Source: Aquipseudomonas alcaligenes MRY13-0052
Lineage (GTDB): Bacteria; Pseudomonadota; Gammaproteobacteria; Pseudomonadales; Pseudomonadaceae
Assembly (NCBI GenBank): GCA_000474255.1
Contig: BATO01000019.1
Location: forward strand, 17,304 to 81,303
Length of the DNA stretch: 64,000 nt
Reading direction: 5' to 3'
In this document: one piece after another, positions 57,588 to 64,000 of the stretch
How positions within the stretch are numbered: the first letter of the stretch is position 1
Layout: each line of letters opens with the position of its first letter
Position numbers and translations under genes: made by a program
Notes under the pieces: model-generated
What the model was told of the DNA's origin: nothing
The model's input: only the letters and a program-made list of their open reading frames with translations
The model's database searches: none

Positions 57588-60302
57588 TCAGGCATTCACT
57601 GCGGTCGGCACCGGTGGCGCCGCCAGCATTCTCTTGATTTCCGGTACGCAGGAGCCGCAACGCGTGCCGCACCCCAATGCTTCTTTCAGCCCCGCCAGGT
57701 CCAGCCCCTGGGCGATGCCCGCCTGCACGGCTTGCAGGCTGACGTTCATGCAGTTGCACAGAGTGCGATTGGCGCCGGCCGCCGCACTGGCACCCGGCGG
57801 TGCGCTCAGGGGAGCCAGCAGCCAGCGCCGCAGTTCCGTGTCCACGCGGCCTTCCTGCCACAGGCTCTTCAGCCAGCCCCATGCGGCGGTTTCGCCCGCC
57901 AGGCGCAGCGCAGTGATGCGCCCCTGCTCGATACGCACGCGCTTGCCCACCGCGCGCTGCGGGTCGTCGTAGCTCATCACCGGCCCCTGATCCAGTTGCA
58001 GCAGGCGGTCTATATGCGCCAGTAGCTCCGTATCCGGTGCCTGCCCGTGGGCCGCGCGCAGCACCAGGGCAGGGCGCTCACGCCCGACCAGGGCCAGGTT
58101 TGCGTAGGTGAAGGCCTCGCACAGCGGTCGGAGGGCTTCGAAGCGCGCCTGCACATCGCCCTCCACCAGCACGAAGAGCTGCCAGGGCAGCTCCACCCGC
58201 TCCACCTCCACGCCCGCATGCTTGAGTTCCGGTTGTTTCGAGAGCGGATCGTAGGCCGGCGTGGTCAGCACGTTGACGCCCAGCCCCTTGAGGAAGCGAT
58301 CGCCCCAGTGCATGGGCAGGAAGGCCTGGCCGGGGCGCAGGGCCTCGTCGCCCATGACCGGCACCACCAGCTCGCCGCGACGGCTCCTCACCCGCACCAG
58401 ATCACCATCCTCGAGCTGGCGGCGGCGCATCTCCACGGGGTGCAGCCCCAGTTGCGCCTGCTCCACGTGGCCGAACAACTGGGCCGCGGTGCCGGTGCGG
58501 CTCATACCATGCCACTGGTCGCGTAGGCGTCCCGTGTTCAGGGTCAATGGGTAGCGCAGTTCGCGACGCTCCTGGGGGGCGAGGTAAGGGTCGGCGACGA
58601 ACTGTGCACGACCGCTCGGTGTGGGAAAGCGGCCGTCGCCATAGAGGCGCGCGGTGCCTTGCCGGGCGCCGGCGGGGTAGGGCCATTGCTGCGGACCCTG
58701 GGTGTCGATCAGGCCGTAGCGGATGCCGGTCAGGTCCAGGTCGCGGCCGGCGGTGAGCGGCTTGTACTCCTCGAACAGTGCTTCGGGGCTGTCGAAGTCG
58801 AACAGGCTGGGCTGGCCGGGGCGCAGGTGGTGTTCCAGGCGCCGGGCGAAGTCGCAGGCCATGGCCCAGTCCGGGCGCGCCTCGCCCGGTGCCGGCACGG
58901 CCGGGCGCACATGGCTGATGCGCCGCTCGGAGTTGGTCACGGTGCCTTCCTTCTCGCCCCAGCTGGCAGCGGGCAGCAGCAGGTCGGCGTGGCGGCAGGT
59001 CTCGGTGGTGAAGAAGGCTTCCTGCACGACCACGAAGGGGCAAGCAGCCAGTGCCGCGTGCACCCGCTGCTGGTCGGGGAGGGACTGGGCCGGGTTGGTG
59101 CAGACGATCCACAGCGCCTTGATGCGCCCGTCGCCCACGGCGTCGAACAGGTCGATGGCCGACAGCCCCGGTGTTTCCGGCAGGCGCTCGACGCCCCAGT
59201 AGGCCGCCACCTCGGCGCGGTGCTCGGCATTGCCCGCCTCGCGATGGCCCGGCAGCAGGTTCGACAGGCTGCCGGTTTCGCGGCCACCCATGGCGTTGGG
59301 CTGGCCGGTGAGGGAGAAGGGCCCGGCGCCGACGCGGCCGATCTGCCCGGTGGCCAGGTGCAGGTTGATCAGTGCGCTGTTCTTGGCGCTGCCGGCGCTG
59401 GACTGGTTCAGGCCCATGCACCAGAGCGAGAGAAAGCTCGGCGTGCGGCCGATCCACTCGGCGCAGCGCAGCAGGTCGGCGCTGTCGATGCCGCACAGCT
59501 CGGCCACCCGCGCCGGGCCGAAGTCGCGCACGCGCTCCTTGAGCGCATCGAAGCCTTCGGTGTGGCGCTCGATGAAGCGCCGGTCCACCCAGCCCTCCCA
59601 GAGCAGGATGTGGAGGATGCCGTGGAACAGCGCCACGTCGCTGCCCGGGGTGATCGCCAGGTGCAGGTCGGCCAGCTCGCAGGTGTCGGTGCGGCGCGGG
59701 TCGACCACGATCAGGCGCATGTCCGGGCGCTTGGCCTTGGCCTCTTCCAGGCGGCGGAACAGCACCGGGTGGGCGAAGGCCATGTTGCTGCCGGCGATCA
59801 GCACGCAGTCGCTCTGCTCGATGTCCTCGTAGGAGCAGGGCGGCGCGTCGGCACCCAGGCTGCGCTTGTAGCCGACCACGGCGGAGGACATGCACAGCCG
59901 CGAATTGCTGTCGATGTTGTGGGTGCCCACCAGGGCGCGGGCCAGCTTGTTGAAGGCGTAGTAGTCCTCGGTCAGCAACTGGCCCGAGACATAGAAGGCG
60001 ACGCTGTCCGGCCCGTGCTCGGCGATGGTTTCGGCGAAGCGCGCGGCGGCGTGGTCCAGGGCGCTGTCCCAGTCTGTGCGGCTGCGTGCCAGGTCCTTGC
60101 CCAGGCGCAGTTCCGGGTACAGCGCGCGGGCCTGGATGTCGCCGGTCAGGTGCAGGGTGGAGCCCTTGCTGCACAGGCGGCCGAAGTTGGCCGGGTGCGC
60201 CGGGTCACCGGCGACACCGAGGATGCGCGCGTCGTCGTGCTCGATCAGCACGCCGCAGCCGACGCCGCAGTAGCAGCAGGTGGAGGCGGTGGTCCGGCTC
60301 AT
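57588..60302 (-). CDS. nasA: Assimilatory nitrate reductase, catalytic subunit
   Basis: A 904-residue molybdopterin enzyme reducing nitrate to nitrite in the cytoplasm. The N terminus carries the [4Fe-4S] site (TCCYCGVGCGV, then GRLCSKG). The large Mo-bis-MGD domains follow (SRLCMSSAVVGYKRSLGAD, GSNMAFAHPV, GLNQSSAGSAKNSALINLHL, the last quoted region typical of Nas enzymes). The C terminus adds a BFD-like [2Fe-2S] domain (RTLCNCMNVSLQAV, then GCGTRCGSCVPEIKRML), as in Klebsiella NasA. Pseudomonas genome annotation often calls this gene nasC. There is no twin-arginine signal. It lies 23 bp after the flavoprotein gene that should supply electrons. Confidence 0.93.
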   Translation of the reverse strand: MSRTTASTCCYCGVGCGVLIEHDDARILGVAGDPAHPANFGRLCSKGSTLHLTGDIQARALYPELRLGKDLARSRTDWDSALDHAAARFAETIAEHGPDSVAFYVSGQLLTEDYYAFNKLARALVGTHNIDSNSRLCMSSAVVGYKRSLGADAPPCSYEDIEQSDCVLIAGSNMAFAHPVLFRRLEEAKAKRPDMRLIVVDPRRTDTCELADLHLAITPGSDVALFHGILHILLWEGWVDRRFIERHTEGFDALKERVRDFGPARVAELCGIDSADLLRCAEWIGRTPSFLSLWCMGLNQSSAGSAKNSALINLHLATGQIGRVGAGPFSLTGQPNAMGGRETGSLSNLLPGHREAGNAEHRAEVAAYWGVERLPETPGLSAIDLFDAVGDGRIKALWIVCTNPAQSLPDQQRVHAALAACPFVVVQEAFFTTETCRHADLLLPAASWGEKEGTVTNSERRISHVRPAVPAPGEARPDWAMACDFARRLEHHLRPGQPSLFDFDSPEALFEEYKPLTAGRDLDLTGIRYGLIDTQGPQQWPYPAGARQGTARLYGDGRFPTPSGRAQFVADPYLAPQERRELRYPLTLNTGRLRDQWHGMSRTGTAAQLFGHVEQAQLGLHPVEMRRRQLEDGDLVRVRSRRGELVVPVMGDEALRPGQAFLPMHWGDRFLKGLGVNVLTTPAYDPLSKQPELKHAGVEVERVELPWQLFVLVEGDVQARFEALRPLCEAFTYANLALVGRERPALVLRAAHGQAPDTELLAHIDRLLQLDQGPVMSYDDPQRAVGKRVRIEQGRITALRLAGETAAWGWLKSLWQEGRVDTELRRWLLAPLSAPPGASAAAGANRTLCNCMNVSLQAVQAGIAQGLDLAGLKEALGCGTRCGSCVPEIKRMLAAPPVPTAVNA

Positions 60303-60325
60303 GACGAAGGTTCCTGTAAAGGGGA

Positions 60326-61615
60326 TCAGGCGCTCTGCAGCAGGCGCACGGGAATGCGCGCCGGCTCGGCGCAACGCGGTTCGGCCGCTGGCTCGGTACT
60401 CTCGGCTGCCAGGGCCTCGCCGAAAATCAGGCGATCACGCAGGTGGCGGATGTCGGTGCGTGCCTGCACCTGGCGGAAGTACCAGCCGCCGTCGGCGGTG
60501 TCGCCGAACAGGCAGGCACCCACCAGCACGCCGTCCTTGATCACCAGCTTCTTGTAGATGCCGTCGATGGGGTCGGAAAGGGTGATGCTTTCGGTGCCTT
60601 CGCCGCCCATGAAGTCGCCGGCGGAGAACAGGTCGATGCCGGTGACCTTGAGCTTGGTGGAGACCACTGAGCCCTGGTAGCGGGCGAAGCCGAGCTGGGC
60701 CAGGTGGTTGGCGCAGACGCCGGCCTGGTCGAACAGCGGTGCCACCAGGCCGTAGGCGATGCCGCGGTGGCTGGCGCATTCACCGATGGCGTAGATGCGT
60801 GGGTCGTTGGTCTGCAGGGTGTCGCTGACCAGGATGCCGCGGTTGCAAGGCAGGCCGGCGCGCTCGGCCAGGGCGACGTTGGGGCGGATGCCGGCGGCCA
60901 TCACCACCAGGTCGGCGGCGATCACCTCGCCGCCCTGGAACTGCACCGCGCAGACCCGGCCCTCGCCGTTGTCCAGCAGCTCCTCGGTGTGGGTGCCCAT
61001 GCGGAAGCGGATGCCGCGAGCCTCCAGCGCTTCCTGCAGCAGCTGCCCGGCGGTGCGGTCCAGCTGGCGGTCCAGCAGCCAGTCGGCGAGGTGCACCACG
61101 GTCACCTGCATGCCGCGCTGGCGCAGGCCGTTGGCTGCCTCCAGGCCGAGCAGGCCGCCGCCGATCACCACCGCGTGACTGTGGCTGCGGGCGGTGTCGA
61201 TCATCTGCCGGGTATCGGCGATGTCGCGGTAGCCGATCACGCCCTGCAGGCGGTTGCCCGGCACCGGCAGGATGAAGGGCGAGGAGCCGGTGGCGATCAC
61301 CAGGCGATCGTAGGCGGCCTCGGTGCCGTCGTCGGCGATCACCAGGCGGCGGCGCCGGTCGATCTTCACCACGCTGCGGTTGAGCAGCAGGCGGATGCCG
61401 TGCCCGGCGTACCACTCCAGGTCGTTGAGGACGATGTCCTCGAAGGCCTGCTCACCGGCCAGCACCGGCGACAGCATGATGCGGTTGTAGTTGGGGTGCG
61501 GCTCGGCGCCGAACACCGTGATGTCGTAGAGATCCGGGGCGAGCTTGAGCAGCTCTTCCAGGGTGCGCACTCCGGCCATGCCGTTGCCGATCATCACCAG
61601 CCTGGGTCTGTTCAT
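60326..61615 (-). CDS. NirB-like NAD(P)H/FAD oxidoreductase lacking the nitrite-reductase domains
   Basis: A 429-residue flavoprotein. It has the FAD Rossmann motif LVMIGNGMAGVRTLEELLKL, ATGSSPFILPVPG, the NAD(P)H motif AVVIGGGLLGLEAANGLRQRG and the second FAD segment IYAIGECASHRGIAYGLVAP. A rubredoxin-reductase-like C-terminal domain ends GGWYFRQVQARTDI. This equals the N-terminal half of NirB; the [2Fe-2S] and sirohaem ferredoxin-like domains (about 420 further residues) are absent and the ORF ends cleanly with a short tail. It should pass electrons to the BFD-type cluster at the end of the nitrate reductase, as NasC/NasB-type subunits do. Its leader holds a sigma-54 promoter and an antitermination site. 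Confidence 0.88.
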   Translation of the reverse strand: MNRPRLVMIGNGMAGVRTLEELLKLAPDLYDITVFGAEPHPNYNRIMLSPVLAGEQAFEDIVLNDLEWYAGHGIRLLLNRSVVKIDRRRRLVIADDGTEAAYDRLVIATGSSPFILPVPGNRLQGVIGYRDIADTRQMIDTARSHSHAVVIGGGLLGLEAANGLRQRGMQVTVVHLADWLLDRQLDRTAGQLLQEALEARGIRFRMGTHTEELLDNGEGRVCAVQFQGGEVIAADLVVMAAGIRPNVALAERAGLPCNRGILVSDTLQTNDPRIYAIGECASHRGIAYGLVAPLFDQAGVCANHLAQLGFARYQGSVVSTKLKVTGIDLFSAGDFMGGEGTESITLSDPIDGIYKKLVIKDGVLVGACLFGDTADGGWYFRQVQARTDIRHLRDRLIFGEALAAESTEPAAEPRCAEPARIPVRLLQSA

Positions 61616-61647
61616 GGGCGAGGCTCCTGCATGAATTCCGGGCAAAC

Positions 61648-61684
61648 AAAAAAGGCGTCCCGCTGTTGCCAGCAGGACGCCTTT
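61648..61684 (-). terminator. Leader terminator of the nitrate-assimilation operon
   Basis: On the minus strand AAAGGCGTCC..TGCTG-GCAA-CAGCG..GGACGCCTTT is a long perfect hairpin ending in T6. It lies about 33 nt before the flavoprotein start, i.e. within the transcript leader and upstream of the coding region, so it must be overcome for expression. Confidence 0.9.
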
Positions 61685-61691
61685 GTCCAAG

Positions 61692-61732
61692 TCCCGTTCT
61701 ATCGGGAAAGTGCCATCTCTACGTTGAGGTGG
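61692..61732 (-). promoter_or_regulatory. ANTAR-type tandem hexaloop antitermination element
   Basis: Two hairpins precede the leader terminator. P1 has arms CCACCTC and GAGATGG (one mismatch) around loop AACGTA (61713-61732). P2 has arms TCCCG and CGGGA around loop ATAGAA (61692-61707). Both hexaloops have A at position 1 and G at position 4, the signature recognised by ANTAR proteins such as NasR and NasT. Confidence 0.82.
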
Positions 61733-61762
61733 GCGCTTTTTGTAGATTGTGATGGAGCCCAT

Positions 61763-61778
61763 TGCAGGGCTTGTGCCA
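61763..61778 (-). promoter_or_regulatory. Sigma-54 promoter of the nitrate-assimilation operon
   Basis: TGGCACAAGCCCTGCA on the minus strand fits TGGCACG-N4-TTGCW with correct GG/GC spacing. The start would be near 61751, directly upstream of the hexaloop hairpins. NtrC-type activation under nitrogen limitation is expected; I could not pick out a convincing NtrC site in the 100 bp upstream. Confidence 0.8.
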
Positions 61779-61879
61779 ACTCCGCCTGGCCCCGCTTTCC
61801 GTGGCTCCGGCGGGCCTTTGCGAGGCACGCCGGAGGCTCTTCTGCACCGCTTCGGGGCGGCTTGCCCGGCATCGGTGCG

Positions 61880-63550
61880 TCAGCCGTGCAGGCAGAGCAC
61901 CAGCAGCGCCAGGTTGGCCAGCAACGACAGCAGGGCGATGCCGCGCCAGACCTTCAGCGGCTCGCGCTCCAGCAGTGGGCGCGGCTTGCTCGCCAGCGCC
62001 TTGCGCTCGCCCTGTTCCAGGGCCAGCAGCCATTCCTCAGCCGTCTCGAAGCGTTGCCCGGGGTCGCTGGCCAGGGCGCGGCCGAGGCATTCGTCGAGCC
62101 AGGCGGGCAGGTCCGGGCGGTAGCGGCTGGCGGGCGTCGGCGTGCCGAAGCGCGGGTGCTGGAAGGCCTCGATCTCGCCGAAGGGGTAATGCCCGGTGAG
62201 CAGCCGGTAGAGGGTGACGCCCGCCCCGTAGATATCCTGCTGCGCGGACGGTTGCGCCCCGTCGAAGGCCTCGGGGGCGATGTAGCTGGGCGTGCCCGGC
62301 AGGCTGTGGGCCTCGTCCTGGGACAGGCCCGGACAATAGGCCAGGCCGAAGTCCAGCAGGCGCAGCTCGCCGTCCTCGCCGAGCAGCAGGTTCTCCGGCT
62401 TGATGTCGCGGTGCAGGATGTTGCGCCGGTGCAGCATGCCCAGGGCCCTGACCAGGCGCGGGGCGAGGTCCAGCCACTCGGTCAGCGCCAGCGGCCCGGC
62501 CTGGCGCAGCCGTTCGGCCAGGGTCTGCCCCGGGTACTCGCGCTGCAGGTAGTACAGGTGCTGGCGCTGCGGCAGTGGGTGCACCTCGGCGAAGTGGCGC
62601 CCGGCCACGCGCCGCAGGAACCATTCTTCCTGCAGCAGCGCCGGCCCGGCGGCGGGTTCGTCGTGGCGCGCGGGCGGCAGTGTCTTCAGCAGCCAGGGCT
62701 GGCCGGCGTCGTCGAGCACGCGGTAGAGCAGCGACTGGCGCGACTCGGCCAGCAGCCCCTGCACCCACCAGCCCTCGAACAGCTGGCCCGGGCGCAGCTC
62801 CGGCGGCAGCGGCCAATCCTCCAGTTGCGCCAGGGCATCGGCCAGGCCGCTGGGGGGCAGGCCGTCGACCCGCACCAGCAGCGCGCTGGCGTTGTCCTGG
62901 CCGCCGGCCAGGTGCGCGGCGGCGACCAGGGCGCGGCTGGCCGCCTCGGGCTCGGGTTCGTCCTGGAGGATGCGCAGGATGCCGGCATCGCCCAGCACCG
63001 CCCAGATGCCATCGCTGACCAGGAGGAAGTGCTCGTCCTCCTGCAGCTCGCCATCCAGGTAATCCACCACCAGGTGCTGGTCCAGCCCCAGCGCGCGCTT
63101 GAGCACGTGCTGCATGCCGGGCTGGTCCCAGACGTGGTCCTCGCTGAGGCGGTCGAGCTGCTCGCCGCGCCAGCGGTAGGCGCGGCAGTCGCCGACATGG
63201 GCGAGGGTGAAGCGGCGGCCGCGCAGCACCAGTGCGGTGAGGGTGGTCAGCAGCGGCTGGCCGCCGCCGTTGGCCTGCAGCCAGCGGTTGTGGGCCAGCA
63301 GCAGGCGGTCGAGGGATTGCGCCACCGCCCAGGTTTCCGGCGTGGCGTAGTAGTCCAGCGCCAGTGCCTGCAGGGTGGCACGCGCGGCCAGGCCGCCGTC
63401 GGCGCATTGGCTGACGCCATCGGCCAGGGCGAACAGGTAGCCCTTGCTGGCGGCCAGGGCCGGTGCGGGCGTCACCACCCGCAGGGCGTCCTGGTTCTCG
63501 CTGCGCGGGCCGATGGCGCTGGCCTCGCCGAAGCTCAGTTGCAGCCCCAT
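61880..63550 (-). CDS. PP2C phosphatase-Ser/Thr kinase fusion with C-terminal membrane anchor
   Basis: A 556-residue protein. The N-terminal PP2C domain (about residues 1-235) shows SAIGPRSENQDALRV, FALADGVSQCADGGLAA, LAHVGDCRAYRW and LLVSDGIWAVL, the metal-binding Asp residues of active phosphatases. The kinase domain (about 270-520) has HRDIKPENLLLGEDGELRLL then DFGLAYCPG and GTPSYIAPEAFDG, so catalytic loop, DFG and APE are intact. It ends with a membrane helix (GIALLSLLANLALLVLCLHG). It starts 5 bp after the transporter stop, so the two are translationally coupled. Its target in nitrate assimilation is unknown; the adjacent transporter is the obvious candidate. Confidence 0.9.
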   Translation of the reverse strand: MGLQLSFGEASAIGPRSENQDALRVVTPAPALAASKGYLFALADGVSQCADGGLAARATLQALALDYYATPETWAVAQSLDRLLLAHNRWLQANGGGQPLLTTLTALVLRGRRFTLAHVGDCRAYRWRGEQLDRLSEDHVWDQPGMQHVLKRALGLDQHLVVDYLDGELQEDEHFLLVSDGIWAVLGDAGILRILQDEPEPEAASRALVAAAHLAGGQDNASALLVRVDGLPPSGLADALAQLEDWPLPPELRPGQLFEGWWVQGLLAESRQSLLYRVLDDAGQPWLLKTLPPARHDEPAAGPALLQEEWFLRRVAGRHFAEVHPLPQRQHLYYLQREYPGQTLAERLRQAGPLALTEWLDLAPRLVRALGMLHRRNILHRDIKPENLLLGEDGELRLLDFGLAYCPGLSQDEAHSLPGTPSYIAPEAFDGAQPSAQQDIYGAGVTLYRLLTGHYPFGEIEAFQHPRFGTPTPASRYRPDLPAWLDECLGRALASDPGQRFETAEEWLLALEQGERKALASKPRPLLEREPLKVWRGIALLSLLANLALLVLCLHG

Positions 63551-63555
63551 GGCGC

Positions 63556-64000
63556 TCAGACGCGCGCCGCGGTGACGGCCGCTGAGCCCCAGGTGGTGCG
63601 CCAGCGCAGCTTCACGCCGTAGAGGCCGAACCAGGCCAGCACGCCGAGGCTGGCGAACAGCCACAGGCCCAGCTGGTAGTCGCCGGTGTGCTGCTTGATG
63701 GCGCCCAGGCCTGCGGTGAGGCAGAAGCCGCCGATGCCGCCAGCCATGCCGATGAGCCCGGTCATCACACCCATTTCCTTGTGGAAGCGCTGCGGCACCA
63801 GCTGGAACACCGCGCCATTGCCGGCGCCGAGGCTGAGCATGGCCACCACGAACAGGGCCAGGGCAGCGGTGGCGCTTGAGATGTGGAAGCCCACGGCGGC
63901 GATGCAGATGGCGGCCACGGTGTAGACCACCAGCAGGGTGCGGATGCCGCCGATGCGGTCGGCGAAGGCGCCGCCCAGGGGGCGCATCAGGCTGCCGGCG
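63556..64000 (-). CDS. Nitrate/nitrite transporter, NarK/NasA-type MFS (5' part missing)
   Basis: Only the C-terminal 147 codons are in the window. The segment LMRPLGGAFADRIGG is the MFS loop motif after a helix. LSLGAGNGAVFQLVPQRF is the nitrate signature helix of the NNP family, with GLIGMAGGIGGFCLTAGLG as the second glycine-rich helix. Three to four membrane segments are visible. Gene order transporter, kinase, flavoprotein, nitrate reductase, cobA gives a complete uptake and reduction route for nitrate to nitrite. Confidence 0.9.
   Translation of the reverse strand, partial: AGSLMRPLGGAFADRIGGIRTLLVVYTVAAICIAAVGFHISSATAALALFVVAMLSLGAGNGAVFQLVPQRFHKEMGVMTGLIGMAGGIGGFCLTAGLGAIKQHTGDYQLGLWLFASLGVLAWFGLYGVKLRWRTTWGSAAVTAARV

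Noticed and set aside
61779..61879. NtrC enhancer sites upstream of the sigma-54 promoter
   Set aside because: Isolated GGTGC and GCACC half-sites occur, but none forms the required dyad.

Overview
The window is a chromosomal segment of a Pseudomonas. The genus is firm: it carries oprF, oprI, the sigX-cmaX-crfX-cmpX block, a secreted lipase with its foldase (lipA-lipH), thrH, and a GC-rich third codon position throughout. The species is not determinable by eye. From memory, gene order agrees closely with two separate P. aeruginosa neighbourhoods (lipA to oprI, and DAHP synthase-cysB-thrH-pabB through oprF to the nitrate-assimilation genes). They are joined here between about 15.1 and 17.2 kb, and a methylcitrate-cycle operon sits inside the second block. 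No prophage, insertion sequence, tRNA, rRNA or CRISPR array was seen; nearly all of the DNA is core-type genome.

Layout. 1-5.6 kb: end of a periplasmic molybdopterin-fold protein, an Mpo1-like membrane protein, a chemoreceptor, TatD, an MltF-type lytic transglycosylase and a DoxX protein. 5.6-7.8 kb: lipA-lipH behind a good sigma-54 promoter. 7.9-13.7 kb: ThpR, a methyltransferase-like remnant, GreB, a YbbP/YbbA-like ABC exporter and divergent tesA. 13.7-15.2 kb: an L,D-transpeptidase facing the Lpp-type lipoprotein OprI, its probable substrate. 15.5-21.7 kb: a membrane-anchored unknown, a small GNAT protein, DAHP synthase, PilZ protein, thioredoxin-like protein, ketopantoate-reductase-like protein, 5'-nucleotidase and Usp. 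21.7-26.0 kb: cysB, a CxxC protein and cysH (sulfate assimilation), thrH, pabB.

26.1-37.0 kb is the most unusual part. Two overlapping MalT-type LuxR regulators precede a compact run encoding a small exported protein, a C39-like cysteine peptidase, two outer-membrane beta-barrel proteins and a periplasmic protein with three regularly spaced 'YFTWVD' repeats. The set resembles the poorly understood fil (putative pilus/assembly) genes of Acinetobacter, without filF. 37.1-40.2 kb encodes an ATP-grasp ligase, an inactive-transglutaminase 7TM protein and a retropepsin-like protease, a predicted but uncharacterised peptide-ligation system. 40.4-47.3 kb is a GntR-prpB-prpC-acnD-prpF propionate operon with palindromic operators.

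47.4-52.7 kb: divergent ppsR and ppsA, the latter broken by one extra G in a G7 run; then a hydrolase, a Rieske protein and rraA. 52.7-56.7 kb: cmaX-crfX-cmpX-sigX-oprF, the cell-envelope stress cluster. 56.8-64 kb, leftward: nitrate transporter (cut by the window end), a PP2C/Ser-Thr kinase fusion, a shortened NirB-like flavoprotein, assimilatory nitrate reductase and cobA. A sigma-54 promoter and an ANTAR-type leader (two hexaloop hairpins plus a terminator) precede the flavoprotein gene, so the operon should answer to nitrogen limitation and to nitrate through a NasT/NasR-like antiterminator. No nirD and no sirohaem nitrite-reductase module are present between these genes.
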